Position numbers and translations under genes: made by a program
Shown: positions 34,593-43,675 of the stretch, piece after piece
How positions within the stretch are numbered: position 1 is the stretch's first letter
Layout of the letters: each line of letters begins with the position of its first letter
Notes under the pieces: model-generated
Told to the model about the DNA's origin: nothing
The model's database searches: none
The model's input: the letters and a program-made list of their open reading frames with translations, nothing else
Source of the DNA: Robinsoniella peoriensis
GTDB taxonomy: Bacteria; Bacillota; Clostridia; Lachnospirales; Lachnospiraceae
Assembly: GCF_000797495.1 (NCBI RefSeq)
Contig: NZ_JTGN01000001.1
Span: forward strand, 696,072-760,071
DNA: 64,000 nucleotides
Reading direction: 5' to 3'

Positions 34593-36319
34593 TATCCACG
34601 CAGCTCCTTTTCCGAAAGCTGTGACAAACAGATTTCTTTATAAACTTCACACGTTTCAAATAATTCCTGATGCGTGCCGATTCCAGCCAGTCCGCCATCA
34701 TCCAATACGATAATCTGATCTGCATTCCGTATTGTCGTAGCTCTCTGCGATACGATAAAAACGGTCATTCCCTTTGTTTTTTCAGTAATCGCCCTTCTTA
34801 GCTTTGCATCAGTGGCAAAATCCAGCGCCGATGCACTGTCGTCCAAAATCAGCACTTCCGGCTGTCCAACCAGCGCTCTGGCAATGGTAAGCCTCTGGCG
34901 CTGTCCTCCGGATAAATTCTTGCCCCCCTGCATAATCTTTGTATCCAAGCCTTCCGGCTTCCCGTCAATAAATTCCCTGGCCTGGGCAATCTCAAGTGCA
35001 CGATATATTTCTTCATCAGTAGCTTCTTTTTTGCCCCATTTCATATTTTCACGGATCGACCCTGCAAATAAAACTGCATTTTGCGGAACTACGCCTACTT
35101 TTCTGCGAAGCTGCCCAAAAGGATAATCCTTAACATTTATGCCATCCATCCTAACTGCCCCTTCTCTTACATCATAGAAACGGGGAATCAGATTAACCAG
35201 GGTACTTTTTCCGGAGCCTGTACCTCCGATGATTCCAATGGTTTGTCCACTTGCTGCTTCAAAAGACAGGTTTGTCAGAGAATCCTTATTTCCTTTATAG
35301 GCAAAACACACTTTATCAAAGGAAACTTTGGGAGCGCCTTTTTCTGGCTGAACCGGCTGGTCACCTTCTTGCATATCAGATCTCTGTTCAAATACATCAT
35401 TGATTCTGATTGCAGATGCAGAAGCTTTCGTAAATGAAATAATGAGACTAGCCAGCGCCACAAGCGCCAGTAGAATCTGTGACATATAATTAATCAGTGC
35501 TATGAGTTCTCCCTGGGTAATGATCCCGTTGTAAACAGTTTTTCCGCCAAACCAGAGCACAATAATAATTGCAGCGTTTACGATTACATAAGTAATTGGA
35601 TTTAACAGCGCCGAAATTCTTCCTACCCGCAGCTGAATTCCCATCAACTGCCTGCTTTCCCGGTCAAAGTCTTCCATCTCTTCCTGCTGTCTGGAGAATG
35701 CCCGGATAACTCTCGCACCGGTAAGATTTTCACGGGTAATCAGCAGTACTTTATCCAGCTTGTTCTGAACCTTTTTGTAAATGGGAATGCTGATCATCAT
35801 AATCCCATAGATTACAGCAGACAAAACAGGTACCAGAACAACAAATATCCACGCCAATTTCACATTGATGGTAAATGCCATGATAACAGCCCCCAGAACA
35901 ATAAACGGGGATCTTAGAAAAAGCCGCAATACCAGGTTTACCCCTGCCTGTGCCTGATTGATGTCACTGGTGATTCTGGTTACCAGTGTAGATGTTCCTA
36001 TGGTATCCAGTTCGGTATAAGACAAACCATTAATATGGGCAAACAAATCCTTTCGAAGCTCCGTACCAAACCCTGTAGCTGCTTTTGCCGCAAAATACTG
36101 GGCTGTCAGGGAACAGGTCAGTCCCAAAATGCCAAAGCCAATCAGAACCGCTCCCATTTTTAATATGTATGGAAGGTCTGCATTCTTAATTCCAATGTCA
36201 ATAATCCTCGCCATTACCAGCGGTACCAGAAGTTCAAAGCACGCTTCCAGAAGCTTAAATAGTGGCCCTATAATACTTTCCTTTTCATAGCCCTTCAGAT
36301 ATTTTATTAGTTTACGCAT
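34592..36319 (-). CDS. ABC exporter subunit (permease-ATPase fusion), degenerate-site half
   Basis: 575-residue partner of the downstream half-transporter. A six-helix membrane domain (about 15-300) precedes a nucleotide-binding domain with Walker A GGTGSGKST, signature NLSGGQRQR and Walker B VLILDDSASALD. The catalytic Glu after Walker B is Asp here, marking the non-hydrolysing site expected in one half of heterodimeric exporters. ATG 36319 is chosen because GGAG lies 6 nt upstream; an in-frame ATG 24 bases earlier has no ribosome site. A divergent AraC regulator gene lies upstream and probably controls this pair. Confidence 0.93.
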   Translation of the reverse strand: MRKLIKYLKGYEKESIIGPLFKLLEACFELLVPLVMARIIDIGIKNADLPYILKMGAVLIGFGILGLTCSLTAQYFAAKAATGFGTELRKDLFAHINGLSYTELDTIGTSTLVTRITSDINQAQAGVNLVLRLFLRSPFIVLGAVIMAFTINVKLAWIFVVLVPVLSAVIYGIMMISIPIYKKVQNKLDKVLLITRENLTGARVIRAFSRQQEEMEDFDRESRQLMGIQLRVGRISALLNPITYVIVNAAIIIVLWFGGKTVYNGIITQGELIALINYMSQILLALVALASLIISFTKASASAIRINDVFEQRSDMQEGDQPVQPEKGAPKVSFDKVCFAYKGNKDSLTNLSFEAASGQTIGIIGGTGSGKSTLVNLIPRFYDVREGAVRMDGINVKDYPFGQLRRKVGVVPQNAVLFAGSIRENMKWGKKEATDEEIYRALEIAQAREFIDGKPEGLDTKIMQGGKNLSGGQRQRLTIARALVGQPEVLILDDSASALDFATDAKLRRAITEKTKGMTVFIVSQRATTIRNADQIIVLDDGGLAGIGTHQELFETCEVYKEICLSQLSEKELRG

Positions 36320-36359
36320 TGGTGTACTCCATATCTCCTTCATTTAAAAATTATATTCA

Positions 36360-36388
36360 ATTATACAACGATTTCAGAAATCTGTATA
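36360..36388 (-). promoter_or_regulatory. candidate promoter of the ABC exporter operon
   Basis: TATAAT (36365-36360) with TATACA (36388-36383) 17 bp upstream. The weak -35 is consistent with a promoter needing an activator. Confidence 0.5.
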
Positions 36389-36416
36389 GGTAGTTTTAGG
36401 TAACTATAGGGGTAAC
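36387..36416. promoter_or_regulatory. three direct repeats TAGGTA-type with exact 10-bp period
   Basis: TAGGTAGTTT, TAGGTAACTA and TAGGGGTAAC start at 36387, 36397 and 36407. They abut the -35 of the exporter promoter, on one face of the helix, as expected for cooperative activator binding. Confidence 0.5.
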
Positions 36417-36492
36417 TTATAAAGTAAGCAAAACACCCATACATTTTACCAAAAATTCATTCCTTTACTGTCCAAACTTCAGATTTTTGTCA

Positions 36493-36521
36493 TTGACAGT
36501 CCGTATACGGACACTTATAAT
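36493..36521 (+). promoter_or_regulatory. consensus promoter of the AraC regulator with operator palindrome in the spacer
   Basis: TTGACA (36493-36498) and TATAAT (36516-36521) are perfect with a 17-bp spacer. The spacer contains the perfect 14-bp palindrome GTCCGTATACGGAC (36499-36512). A protein bound there would block polymerase. Transcription would start near 36528, about 50 nt before the gene. Confidence 0.8.
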
Positions 36522-36576
36522 TAAATTAGCAATTATTATTCTTAGAAAACCTACAAAGAGAAATCAGGAGTGAACA

Positions 36577-37578
36577 ATGAATTTATCATCATTAGATGCT
36601 AATCTTCGAAATTTAACAAAAAAAGAACAAGAGTACCGTCAGGGAATCCGAAGCCATTTCTGGTCACATTTCCCAACGGAAATCCGGAACGGTAAAACTA
36701 TATATAAAATATTTATTAACCGAAGCCGCGAAAATGACATCTGTGCTATTCCCAACAGTCTTTTTGTGCGTAAGCATTCCAGGTTTCAGGCCTGTCCCCT
36801 GCACATACATAAATGGGTGGAAATTAATTATATGTATTCCGGATCCTGTGCCCAGATCATAAACGAAGAAACACATATTTTAGAAGAAAATCAGGTGATC
36901 TTCATAGACTCAGACACCCCTCATTCCGTGGGGAAAATCGGTGAAAATGATATCATGATCAGCCTCCTTATCGACAAAAATTATCTGAATATGAATTTTT
37001 TCAGCAGACTTGCAAAAGGAAGCATTCTTTCTCAATTTTTCATTAATACAATCGTTGAAAATACAAGTGATATACACTATATTATATTTCAATCCCAAAA
37101 CAGCAGGCGCATTCCTATATTTTTCCGGGAATTTCTTTGTGAATGCTATGACCCGTCACTGAATTCTACCGATATGCTCAAGAGTCTTTTCAATCTCATC
37201 CTTTCAGAATTGATCAACGTATATGAAAACGATCTTGGTAAATGTGAACGAAAAGGACTGAAAGGGACTGTGATCCCCATACTTCGATACATAGAAGGAA
37301 ACTTCAGAACCTGTACCCTGGAATCTACTGCTGCCTTTTTTAATTTAAATGCCAACTATCTGACTACTCTGCTCAAGCAAAATACCGGGTACTCCTACAA
37401 AGAACTGGTGCAGATGCAGCGTTTTAAAAGTTCCGAGAAACTACTTGCGAATACGAATACTCCGGTAAGTGTCATCGCTAATCAGGTGGGTTACGAAAAT
37501 GTCAGCTTTTTTTATAAGAAATTCAAAGAAGGCTATGGCTGTTCCCCAAAAGAATACCGGATGAAACACCGCCGTTAA
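36577..37578 (+). CDS. AraC family transcriptional regulator with cupin sensor domain
   Basis: 333-residue regulator. The N-terminal cupin-like sensor (about 65-150, CPLHIHKWVEINYMYSG and FIDSDTPHSV) is followed by a C-terminal double helix-turn-helix AraC domain (about 230-330). The hallmark second-helix block is SVIANQVGYENVSFFYKKFKEGYGCSPKEYR. Divergent from the ABC exporter pair, with repeats in the shared intergenic region, so it is the likely regulator of that pump and perhaps of itself. AGGAG precedes ATG 36577. Confidence 0.93.
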   Translation: MNLSSLDANLRNLTKKEQEYRQGIRSHFWSHFPTEIRNGKTIYKIFINRSRENDICAIPNSLFVRKHSRFQACPLHIHKWVEINYMYSGSCAQIINEETHILEENQVIFIDSDTPHSVGKIGENDIMISLLIDKNYLNMNFFSRLAKGSILSQFFINTIVENTSDIHYIIFQSQNSRRIPIFFREFLCECYDPSLNSTDMLKSLFNLILSELINVYENDLGKCERKGLKGTVIPILRYIEGNFRTCTLESTAAFFNLNANYLTTLLKQNTGYSYKELVQMQRFKSSEKLLANTNTPVSVIANQVGYENVSFFYKKFKEGYGCSPKEYRMKHRR

Positions 37579-37611
37579 TCAGTACAACAACTTTTTAATG
37601 TTCTCCGCAAT

Positions 37612-37650
37612 AAAAATAAGCAGCCCGTTATTCGGGACTGCTTATTTTTA
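37612..37650. terminator. bidirectional terminator between AraC gene and lipoprotein gene
   Basis: AAAAATAAGCAG and CTGCTTATTTTT with an inner CCCG/CGGG pair form a long stem with A-run and T-run on both sides, serving the two convergent genes. Confidence 0.85.
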
Positions 37651-37662
37651 TCAGGAATCAGA

Positions 37663-39021
37663 CTACTCTGATTTTTCTGTTGTTTTTTCGGTTGTCTTCT
37701 CTGTCGCTTTGTCAGAAGTCTTTTCTGTTGCTTTATCTGAACCGGCTTCCGTGGTTTCTTCCGTTGATCCTTCTTTTCCAGTTTCTTTCTCTGTAGTTTT
37801 TTCTGTAGCAGCTTCGGTTACCCTTGCTTCTTCATTTGTTACTTTTGCATTTTCTAACAGAAATTCCACTACTTTATCCTGGATCAGGCTTAATTCAATG
37901 ATATCTTTTCCATACTGTTTCAGGAATTCATCTTCGCTTTCAAAACCATAATCTTTGCTGTATTTTGTAAGTCCATCTTTGTATTCCTGATCAGAGATCG
38001 TGATTTTTTCTTTTTCAGCAATTGCTTTTAATAACATTTCCTGAACCAATCCCTGCTTTACTGTTTCTTCTGCCTTTTTCATGAAATCATCTTCGGACAT
38101 CTGCATATTAGCCTGAAGAAACTCTTCTAAGGACTGATCTGACTGTTTTGCGTAGGATTCATAGTATGTCTTCATACTCTGAACATTCTGGTCTACTAAT
38201 TCCTTCGGATAATCATTAATCTTGGAATTGCTGTAAACCTTAGAGATCAGGTCATTTATTTCTGCTGTTCTCTGGCTCTGTGCCTTCTGCTGCATCAGGG
38301 TTGCTTTCACCTGCTCTTTGTATTCATCTACTGTCTTAGCATCTGAAATCTGCTTTACCAGTTCATCTGTTATTTCAGGTAATCTCTTGATGGAATTAAC
38401 GGTTACACTAAATACAACGTCTTTACCCTGTAATTCTTCTTTTTGATAGCTATCCGGGAATTTCAGGTTCAGATCTTTGTTTTCTCCTGATTTAACTCCG
38501 ATTAATCCTTCTTCAAATCCTTCGATAAAAGCATTGGAACCAATGGTTAATTCATATCCTTTATCCGTTGCTCCCTCTACTGCTTCTCCGTCAACTTTAC
38601 CTTCAAAATCAATATTTACAATATCGCCATCCTGAACTGTTCCGTCTTTAACTTCTTCCATCTTATTCTGCTGTGTAACAGTACTTTTGATCTGCTCATT
38701 GATTTCTTCATCGGTTACTTCTTCTGTCTCCAGTGTAACTTCCAGGCCTTTATACTCTCCCAGTGTTACATAATCCAGAGCTTCATATTTCGCACGCTCT
38801 GTCTGTTTCTGGGTCTCAGAAGTTGCTTCTGTTGCATTCTCAGAGGTCTTTTCTGTACCTTCTTTCGTCTCAGATGCCTTCTCACTTCCGGCTTCTGATG
38901 TAGCGGATGCTGCCTCTGTTGCAGCCTGTGTTGACGTATCTGCTGTCTTCTTATCGCTAGAGCAGCCTGCTGCCAAAACACTCAGGCTTAATAATAATGC
39001 AACTACAATTTTTTTCTTCAT
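37663..39021 (-). CDS. trigger factor-like peptidyl-prolyl isomerase lipoprotein
   Basis: Predicted extracytoplasmic folding factor. The N-terminus is a lipoprotein signal with lipobox LAAGC (Cys 20). A Thr/Glu/Ala-rich linker follows, then a region matching the trigger factor PPIase (FKBP-type) domain (GDIVNIDFEGKVDGEAVEGA, IGSNAFIEGFEEGLIG). After it comes the helical trigger factor C-terminal substrate-binding region. The ribosome-binding N-domain with its FRxGxxP signature is absent, so it is not canonical Tig. The last 45 residues are a TEKTTEK low-complexity tail. ATG 39021 is chosen because it begins the signal peptide. It lies downstream of a polysaccharide deacetylase gene in the same direction. 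Confidence 0.87.
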   Translation of the reverse strand: MKKKIVVALLLSLSVLAAGCSSDKKTADTSTQAATEAASATSEAGSEKASETKEGTEKTSENATEATSETQKQTERAKYEALDYVTLGEYKGLEVTLETEEVTDEEINEQIKSTVTQQNKMEEVKDGTVQDGDIVNIDFEGKVDGEAVEGATDKGYELTIGSNAFIEGFEEGLIGVKSGENKDLNLKFPDSYQKEELQGKDVVFSVTVNSIKRLPEITDELVKQISDAKTVDEYKEQVKATLMQQKAQSQRTAEINDLISKVYSNSKINDYPKELVDQNVQSMKTYYESYAKQSDQSLEEFLQANMQMSEDDFMKKAEETVKQGLVQEMLLKAIAEKEKITISDQEYKDGLTKYSKDYGFESEDEFLKQYGKDIIELSLIQDKVVEFLLENAKVTNEEARVTEAATEKTTEKETGKEGSTEETTEAGSDKATEKTSDKATEKTTEKTTEKSE

Positions 39022-39092
39022 AAAATAAATATCCTCTCTGATTTTACGCCGCTTTACTTCCGGCTCTTTCATTTCTTTGCTAATATAAACAA

Positions 39093-40550
39093 CTACATTT
39101 GCGGGACAGGTGTAGGTCTGGACTTATCAAATACGGAATTCGCATCAAATAAATCACTTACCAGTTCCGGATTATAATACATTCTGTATCCATCCAGGTT
39201 TCTTCTGCCCTGACGCATGAAGTTATCACCAAACTGTACCCAGTACTGGGATGAATCTACATTACAATAGATATCAAATCCAACACTCTTCAAATACTCA
39301 AATTTGCCGTCTGTATTCTCGGCTGTATATCCCTCTACCGGACCAATATCCTGGCCGAAGGCAAAGATAATAATGTTTGTAGGTCCTAAAATCGGTTCTA
39401 CAGTGTCCAGCCATTTCTGCGTATCTACTTTAAGCTTGTCCAGACTAATCGTACCTACCGGCTGATGCCCCCAGGTATGACTTGCAAATGTCCATCCATT
39501 GGCTTTCATTGCATCCGCTACTTTCGTTGCATCTGCCACATCCTGATCATAATTGAAATCAGGGTGTTTGTCCAGCCAAACTTTCTGATCTGTATCTAAA
39601 CTTTCCGGATCTCTGGTCTTGTACACGATATCCGTACGATATCCAAACACACCGTTATATCCGGTCATTGCCAGTGTTCCTTTTGCTCCGCGATAGGAAA
39701 AATCCGGATGCTCTTTAACAAATTCATCAATTAACGGTACCATGTCATCGTTACCAATCGTCACCGAACCATCGTCTTCCGTATAAGAAGTTTTCACTTC
39801 CCCATTTTCATCCACAACCAGTTTATCAGCCATACCATAGCCTTCCTGGTAATGATAGTAGCTCACATCATCCTGTGAAAGGACAAATGGCTTTTTATCC
39901 GGCGGCAGCATAATCTTGCCTTTTACGAGGTTGCCGTTTTCATCAAACGTAGCCATATCGGAAAGCTTTACCATTACATAGCCTTTTTCATACATAGACT
40001 GTGTAATTTTGTTAAACTCTTCAATTGTTGTCATAACCTGGTTGATTCCGCCTGAAGTGTGGTCACCAGGTCCGAAAGCCCGCTTCGTATCTTTAACCAG
40101 TGAATGGTAAAATACGTGAGTTACCTCTTCCAGGGGATATTCCACACAGGTTGCCTTGGTTGCTTCGTATCCGGATACTTTAGACTGCATGGCTGTATCA
40201 TTGGCATAACCTGCTGAACTCTTAAGAAGCTCGATCGCTGCATCATAGTCATACATTGCTGCAAGCCTGTCCGCTTTTGCTACCAGGTCTTCCTGCGGTG
40301 CTTCGGTTACTTTTTGTGTCTCTGATTCCTGCTTTTCACTTGCTCCAGACTGACTTTCCGTCTGCTTATTACCCGATGATGAAGTTCCGTTCGTATTATT
40401 TTTTTTGTCAAGTACACCCTTTATTAAAAAGAAACAAAGCGCCGCAATAACCAAAACTAATACTGCAATAATGATTTTCCCCATCAGCACTTGTTTTTTG
40501 CGTTTTGCTTTTCTGGCTTCTGCCCGATTATCTTTTCCGTTTGTCTCCAT
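39093..40550 (-). CDS. membrane-anchored polysaccharide deacetylase family protein
   Basis: 485-residue envelope protein. A basic cytoplasmic start, one membrane helix (about 24-46), a Ser/Gln/Glu-rich linker and a short helical segment precede a polysaccharide deacetylase (NodB-like) domain (about 135-470). The metal-binding Asp of motif 1 is in LSQDDVSYY and motif 2 is ASHTWGH (HxxxH). The catalytic core is therefore conserved in a divergent setting. Likely substrates are peptidoglycan or teichoic-acid-linked sugars. It precedes the trigger-factor-like lipoprotein by 70 bp. Confidence 0.88.
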   Translation of the reverse strand: METNGKDNRAEARKAKRKKQVLMGKIIIAVLVLVIAALCFFLIKGVLDKKNNTNGTSSSGNKQTESQSGASEKQESETQKVTEAPQEDLVAKADRLAAMYDYDAAIELLKSSAGYANDTAMQSKVSGYEATKATCVEYPLEEVTHVFYHSLVKDTKRAFGPGDHTSGGINQVMTTIEEFNKITQSMYEKGYVMVKLSDMATFDENGNLVKGKIMLPPDKKPFVLSQDDVSYYHYQEGYGMADKLVVDENGEVKTSYTEDDGSVTIGNDDMVPLIDEFVKEHPDFSYRGAKGTLAMTGYNGVFGYRTDIVYKTRDPESLDTDQKVWLDKHPDFNYDQDVADATKVADAMKANGWTFASHTWGHQPVGTISLDKLKVDTQKWLDTVEPILGPTNIIIFAFGQDIGPVEGYTAENTDGKFEYLKSVGFDIYCNVDSSQYWVQFGDNFMRQGRRNLDGYRMYYNPELVSDLFDANSVFDKSRPTPVPQM

Positions 40551-40771
40551 TCTCTTCCTCCCTCAATGTATTGTTAAATCTACCAGTCCTCATATTTTAT
40601 GCGGACTGCATCTGTTATATTATAGCATATTCCGCACTAAAATCTACCTCAAAATAGTTTTTTAAGAAAAAATAAAGAAATATTGCACTTTTAAGGAAAG
40701 AATGGTAGAATGTAACAAGGTGTGAAAAATATTTGATTCTACCGATTCTACTTTATTCAGGAGGGTAACCT

Positions 40772-41254
40772 ATGTCAACTTTTTTAACTGTTCTGCTGAT
40801 TATTTTAGCAGTTCTGGTCGTATTATTGGGCGTCCTGTACTTCTTTGGACGAAAAGCACAGAAAAAACAAGCCATTCAACAAGAACAGATGGAGGCAGCC
40901 AAGCAAACGGTATCCATGCTGATAATCGATAAAAAGCGGCTAAAAATAAAAGAGTCCGGCCTTCCGCAGATGGTAATTGACCAGACCCCGCGACTTATGC
41001 GTGGTTCAAAGCTTCCGATCGTAAAAGCGAAAGTCGGCCCTAAGATCATGACTCTTGTATGTGATGCTAAAATCTACGATGTAGTTCCGATTAAGAAAGA
41101 AGTTAAAGCCGTAGTAAGCGGTATCTACATTACCGAAGTCAAAGGTGTTCGCGGTCCTTTGGAAGTTCCACAGAAAAAGCAAAACTGGTTCCAGAAGGCA
41201 AAAAGCAAAATTACAGGAAACAAAACCAAGGACAAAGATAAAAAGAAAAAATAA
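40772..41254 (+). CDS. small membrane protein, unknown function
   Basis: 160 residues: one N-terminal helix (about 4-25), then a basic helix, a compact region (about 45-130) with QMVIDQTPRLMRGSKLPIVKAKVGP, and a very Lys-rich tail. No family recognised. The helix-in, soluble-cytoplasmic topology suggests a membrane-attached cytosolic protein. AGGAGG precedes ATG 40772. It is divergent from the deacetylase gene and ends at a strong terminator, so it is a one-gene unit. A possible promoter TTGCAC-17-TAGAAT (40683-40711) is weak. Confidence 0.75.
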   Translation: MSTFLTVLLIILAVLVVLLGVLYFFGRKAQKKQAIQQEQMEAAKQTVSMLIIDKKRLKIKESGLPQMVIDQTPRLMRGSKLPIVKAKVGPKIMTLVCDAKIYDVVPIKKEVKAVVSGIYITEVKGVRGPLEVPQKKQNWFQKAKSKITGNKTKDKDKKKK

Positions 41255-41267
41255 GCATCTACATATT

Positions 41268-41309
41268 AAGAACCGGTCAGAATATATTATTTCATTCTGA
41301 CCGGTTCTT
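41268..41309. terminator. bidirectional terminator
   Basis: Perfect 16-bp stem AAGAACCGGTCAGAAT / ATTCTGACCGGTTCTT with a 10-nt loop and T-runs on both strands, between the small membrane protein gene and the DUF1934 gene. Confidence 0.9.
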
Positions 41310-41340
41310 TATACATATATTACATTCTTATATTACATTC

Positions 41341-41793
41341 TTAGTTTCCCATTAACTGAAAGCTCTTGTTGTCCATGGATTTAATATTCATATTAATACA
41401 GCAGTCAGCCAGATGTTCATAATTAACTTCCAGGGCATAGTCCACTTTCACATCAATATTGTCATCCGACGTATCCACATGGATACTGGTAGCTGAAATT
41501 CCAATCAGGAGATTTCCAAATGGTGTATCATAATACGTCATATTTTTTTTATTCTGCTCAAACACCATATGTACATTGGTCAGTCCCCGTTTTGTAACTT
41601 CCAGACCATCCTCTTTTAATTTAATCAGATTCTGGATCTTTCCATCCATGCCTTCCATAACTTCTTCGTAACTGATATAATGTTTTCCGTCTTTCTGCAG
41701 ATACTTCGCGGCAGTCACAACCTCCACCGGATCTTCACCGCTGGTTTCCAGTGTCTGCATTCCTTTGATACTTATTAACACTTCTCCCGTCAT
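41341..41793 (-). CDS. DUF1934 domain protein (YwiB-like)
   Basis: 150-residue protein of the DUF1934/YwiB family, predicted small beta-barrel of calycin type. Typical blocks are KHYISYEE, MVFEQNKKNMTYYDTPFG and VDYALEVNYEHLADC. Function unknown, though the family is conserved next to wall or translation genes in Firmicutes. ATG 41793 is chosen because AAGGTGAG, overlapping the murI stop, lies 6 nt upstream; the GTG at 41802 has no room for a ribosome site. It follows murI directly and is probably co-transcribed. Confidence 0.87.
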   Translation of the reverse strand: MTGEVLISIKGMQTLETSGEDPVEVVTAAKYLQKDGKHYISYEEVMEGMDGKIQNLIKLKEDGLEVTKRGLTNVHMVFEQNKKNMTYYDTPFGNLLIGISATSIHVDTSDDNIDVKVDYALEVNYEHLADCCINMNIKSMDNKSFQLMGN

Positions 41794-41803
41794 CGTACTC
41801 ACC

Positions 41804-42628
41804 TTAAAATTCTTCTATATTGATTTGTTTTGTGGTTTCAATATCATATGGTAAAATAGAATTGGCAAACTGTTTGAATTTGTCCGCCGCATCACTTACA
41901 AAAAACTGGTAAGGTGTCTCATCTTCCCCATAGCTTTCTGTATTGGCGATTCCCTTTTTCTGTAATAATTCTTTTAATCCCCTTGCTGTTTCATAAGCAG
42001 GATTTACAAGTGTTACCTTATCTCCCATGATCGCTCCGATTGTAGACCGAATCAGCGGGTAATGGGTACAGCCTAAGATCAGCGTATCAATGTCCTGTTC
42101 TTTTAATTCTGACAGATAGCGGTTTGCTATCTCTACGGTTACCGGATCTTTTAACAGCCCCTCTTCTACCAGAGGCACAAACAGCGGGCAGGCTTTTCCG
42201 ATCACCTGAATATCCGGATTCTGTCCACAGATAAAATCCAGATACATATGACTGTTTACCGTACCTTCGGTTCCGATAACCCCGATTTTTCCATTTCTGG
42301 TTGTCTCGCATGCCACCATGGCTCCCGGCTTTACTACTCCGATAATTGGAATATCCAGTTCTTTTTGCACTTCTTCTAAAGCAAATGCACTGGCCGTATT
42401 GCAGGCAATCACAATCGCCTTTACTTCCTGTGTCTGCAGAAAACGTATGATCTGCCTGGAATATTTTAAAATGGTATCTTTTGATTTACTGCCATAAGGC
42501 ACCCGCGCAGTATCGCCGAAATAGACAATCCTCTCCTGAGGGCTGTTGCGCATGACCTCTCTGGCAACGGTCAAACCTCCTACTCCTGAGTCAAATATGC
42601 CGATTGGTTTCTGATTTATATTATTCAT
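41804..42628 (-). CDS. murI: glutamate racemase
   Basis: Cofactor-independent racemase making D-glutamate for peptidoglycan, 274 residues. The two catalytic cysteines are in IACNTASA and ILGCTHYPLI. The N-terminal GIFDSGVGGLTV and YFGDTARVPYG blocks are family hallmarks. DUF1934 follows without a gap. Confidence 0.96.
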   Translation of the reverse strand: MNNINQKPIGIFDSGVGGLTVAREVMRNSPQERIVYFGDTARVPYGSKSKDTILKYSRQIIRFLQTQEVKAIVIACNTASAFALEEVQKELDIPIIGVVKPGAMVACETTRNGKIGVIGTEGTVNSHMYLDFICGQNPDIQVIGKACPLFVPLVEEGLLKDPVTVEIANRYLSELKEQDIDTLILGCTHYPLIRSTIGAIMGDKVTLVNPAYETARGLKELLQKKGIANTESYGEDETPYQFFVSDAADKFKQFANSILPYDIETTKQINIEEF

Positions 42629-42736
42629 TATTATATCCTCAATCTGATTTTTAAAGCTTTTCTTCCACTATTCTACTAGCAATCATCAAATAATTCAAGT
42701 GCTGAATTACCGGGACCCCTGCAAGCTGCCGTTTTC

Positions 42737-43387
42737 TCAGGAAAAAATCTCAGGTTTCCCATCAATAAATGCAAAATAAACCTCTGTTTCACTTAAGTAT
42801 TTCGCTTTGCCGTTTGTTCCCTCGGTAATTTCCCCTTTCAGATCCAGAAGTTCATCACCCGGAACTAATGCTTTGACTATTACAATATCCGTATATTCCG
42901 AATCCAGGACAGCGATCTTTCTCTGCCCCAGTAAATACTGTATCCTGCCGATACCATTATAATCTGTTTTAATCTCCAGAATCCACCCATGCTGCTTCGT
43001 AATGACAATGCTTTCCCGCAGTCCTTCCTGGACCGCTTTTGAATAAGCCCGTACAAGTCCTCCCGTTCCTAACAGCGTGCCTCCAAAATATCTGGTCACA
43101 ACTACAACTGCATTGTGGATTTCTTCTCCCAGCAAAACATCCAGCATAGGTTTGCCGGCAGTTCCGCCGGGTTCCCCATCATCGCTGCATCTTTGTATTT
43201 CCTGATTTTCCCCTAGAACGAATGCAAAACAATTGTGTGAAGCATTCCAGTATTTCTTTTTCATTGCCGCAATAAATTCCAATGCCTCTTCTTCATTGAT
43301 GACAGGCTGAACCGTGGCGATAAACCGGGACTTTTTTTCACTGATTTCTCCCTCGCCGCCCAAATAGACTATTTTCAGATTTTTCAT
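42737..43387 (-). CDS. YigZ/IMPACT family protein
   Basis: 216-residue protein with the UPF0029/IMPACT N-terminal domain (KSRFIATVQPV, WNASHNCFAFVLG, RCSDDGEPGGTAGKPML) and a C-terminal DUF1949-like ferredoxin domain. Proposed roles include translation-linked regulation; the activity is not established. It lies upstream of murI with a 108-bp gap that shows no promoter or terminator by eye. Confidence 0.92.
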   Translation of the reverse strand: MKNLKIVYLGGEGEISEKKSRFIATVQPVINEEEALEFIAAMKKKYWNASHNCFAFVLGENQEIQRCSDDGEPGGTAGKPMLDVLLGEEIHNAVVVVTRYFGGTLLGTGGLVRAYSKAVQEGLRESIVITKQHGWILEIKTDYNGIGRIQYLLGQRKIAVLDSEYTDIVIVKALVPGDELLDLKGEITEGTNGKAKYLSETEVYFAFIDGKPEIFS

Positions 43388-43592
43388 AACTGATCATCCT
43401 TTTCTTAATGTAACGCCCTCTTTTTTTATTTGTGTCCGTTTTTTCACAAATTTCAGCTAAAAGGGGATGTATACAAATTTCTCTTTGCGTACATTATAAG
43501 ATAAGAAGCCCATTTTCACAATCTATATATTTTATGAAGTACTTAAAAAAAAATGAACTTGTTACTTCACCCTTTATTTCATCTACTTTATT

Positions 43593-43601
43593 TGTTATAA
43601 T
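43593..43601 (+). promoter_or_regulatory. extended -10 promoter of the class A PBP gene
   Basis: TGTTATAAT (43593-43601) fits the extended -10 form TGnTATAAT. No good -35 is seen, consistent with an extended -10 promoter. It lies about 75 bp before the gene. Confidence 0.6.
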
Positions 43602-43611
43602 ACATAGACCA

Positions 43612-43646
43612 GTGGAATTTCTGTAAGTCTATGGATCCAATTCCGC
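43612..43646 (+). other. 5' leader hairpin of the PBP gene
   Basis: GTGGAATT (43612-43619) pairs with AATTCCGC (43639-43646), one U-G wobble, just upstream of the AAGGAGG ribosome site. It could affect translation, but no known family matches. Confidence 0.35.
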
Positions 43647-43675
43647 TGTTTGCAAGTATTAAGGAGGCCGTGCCT

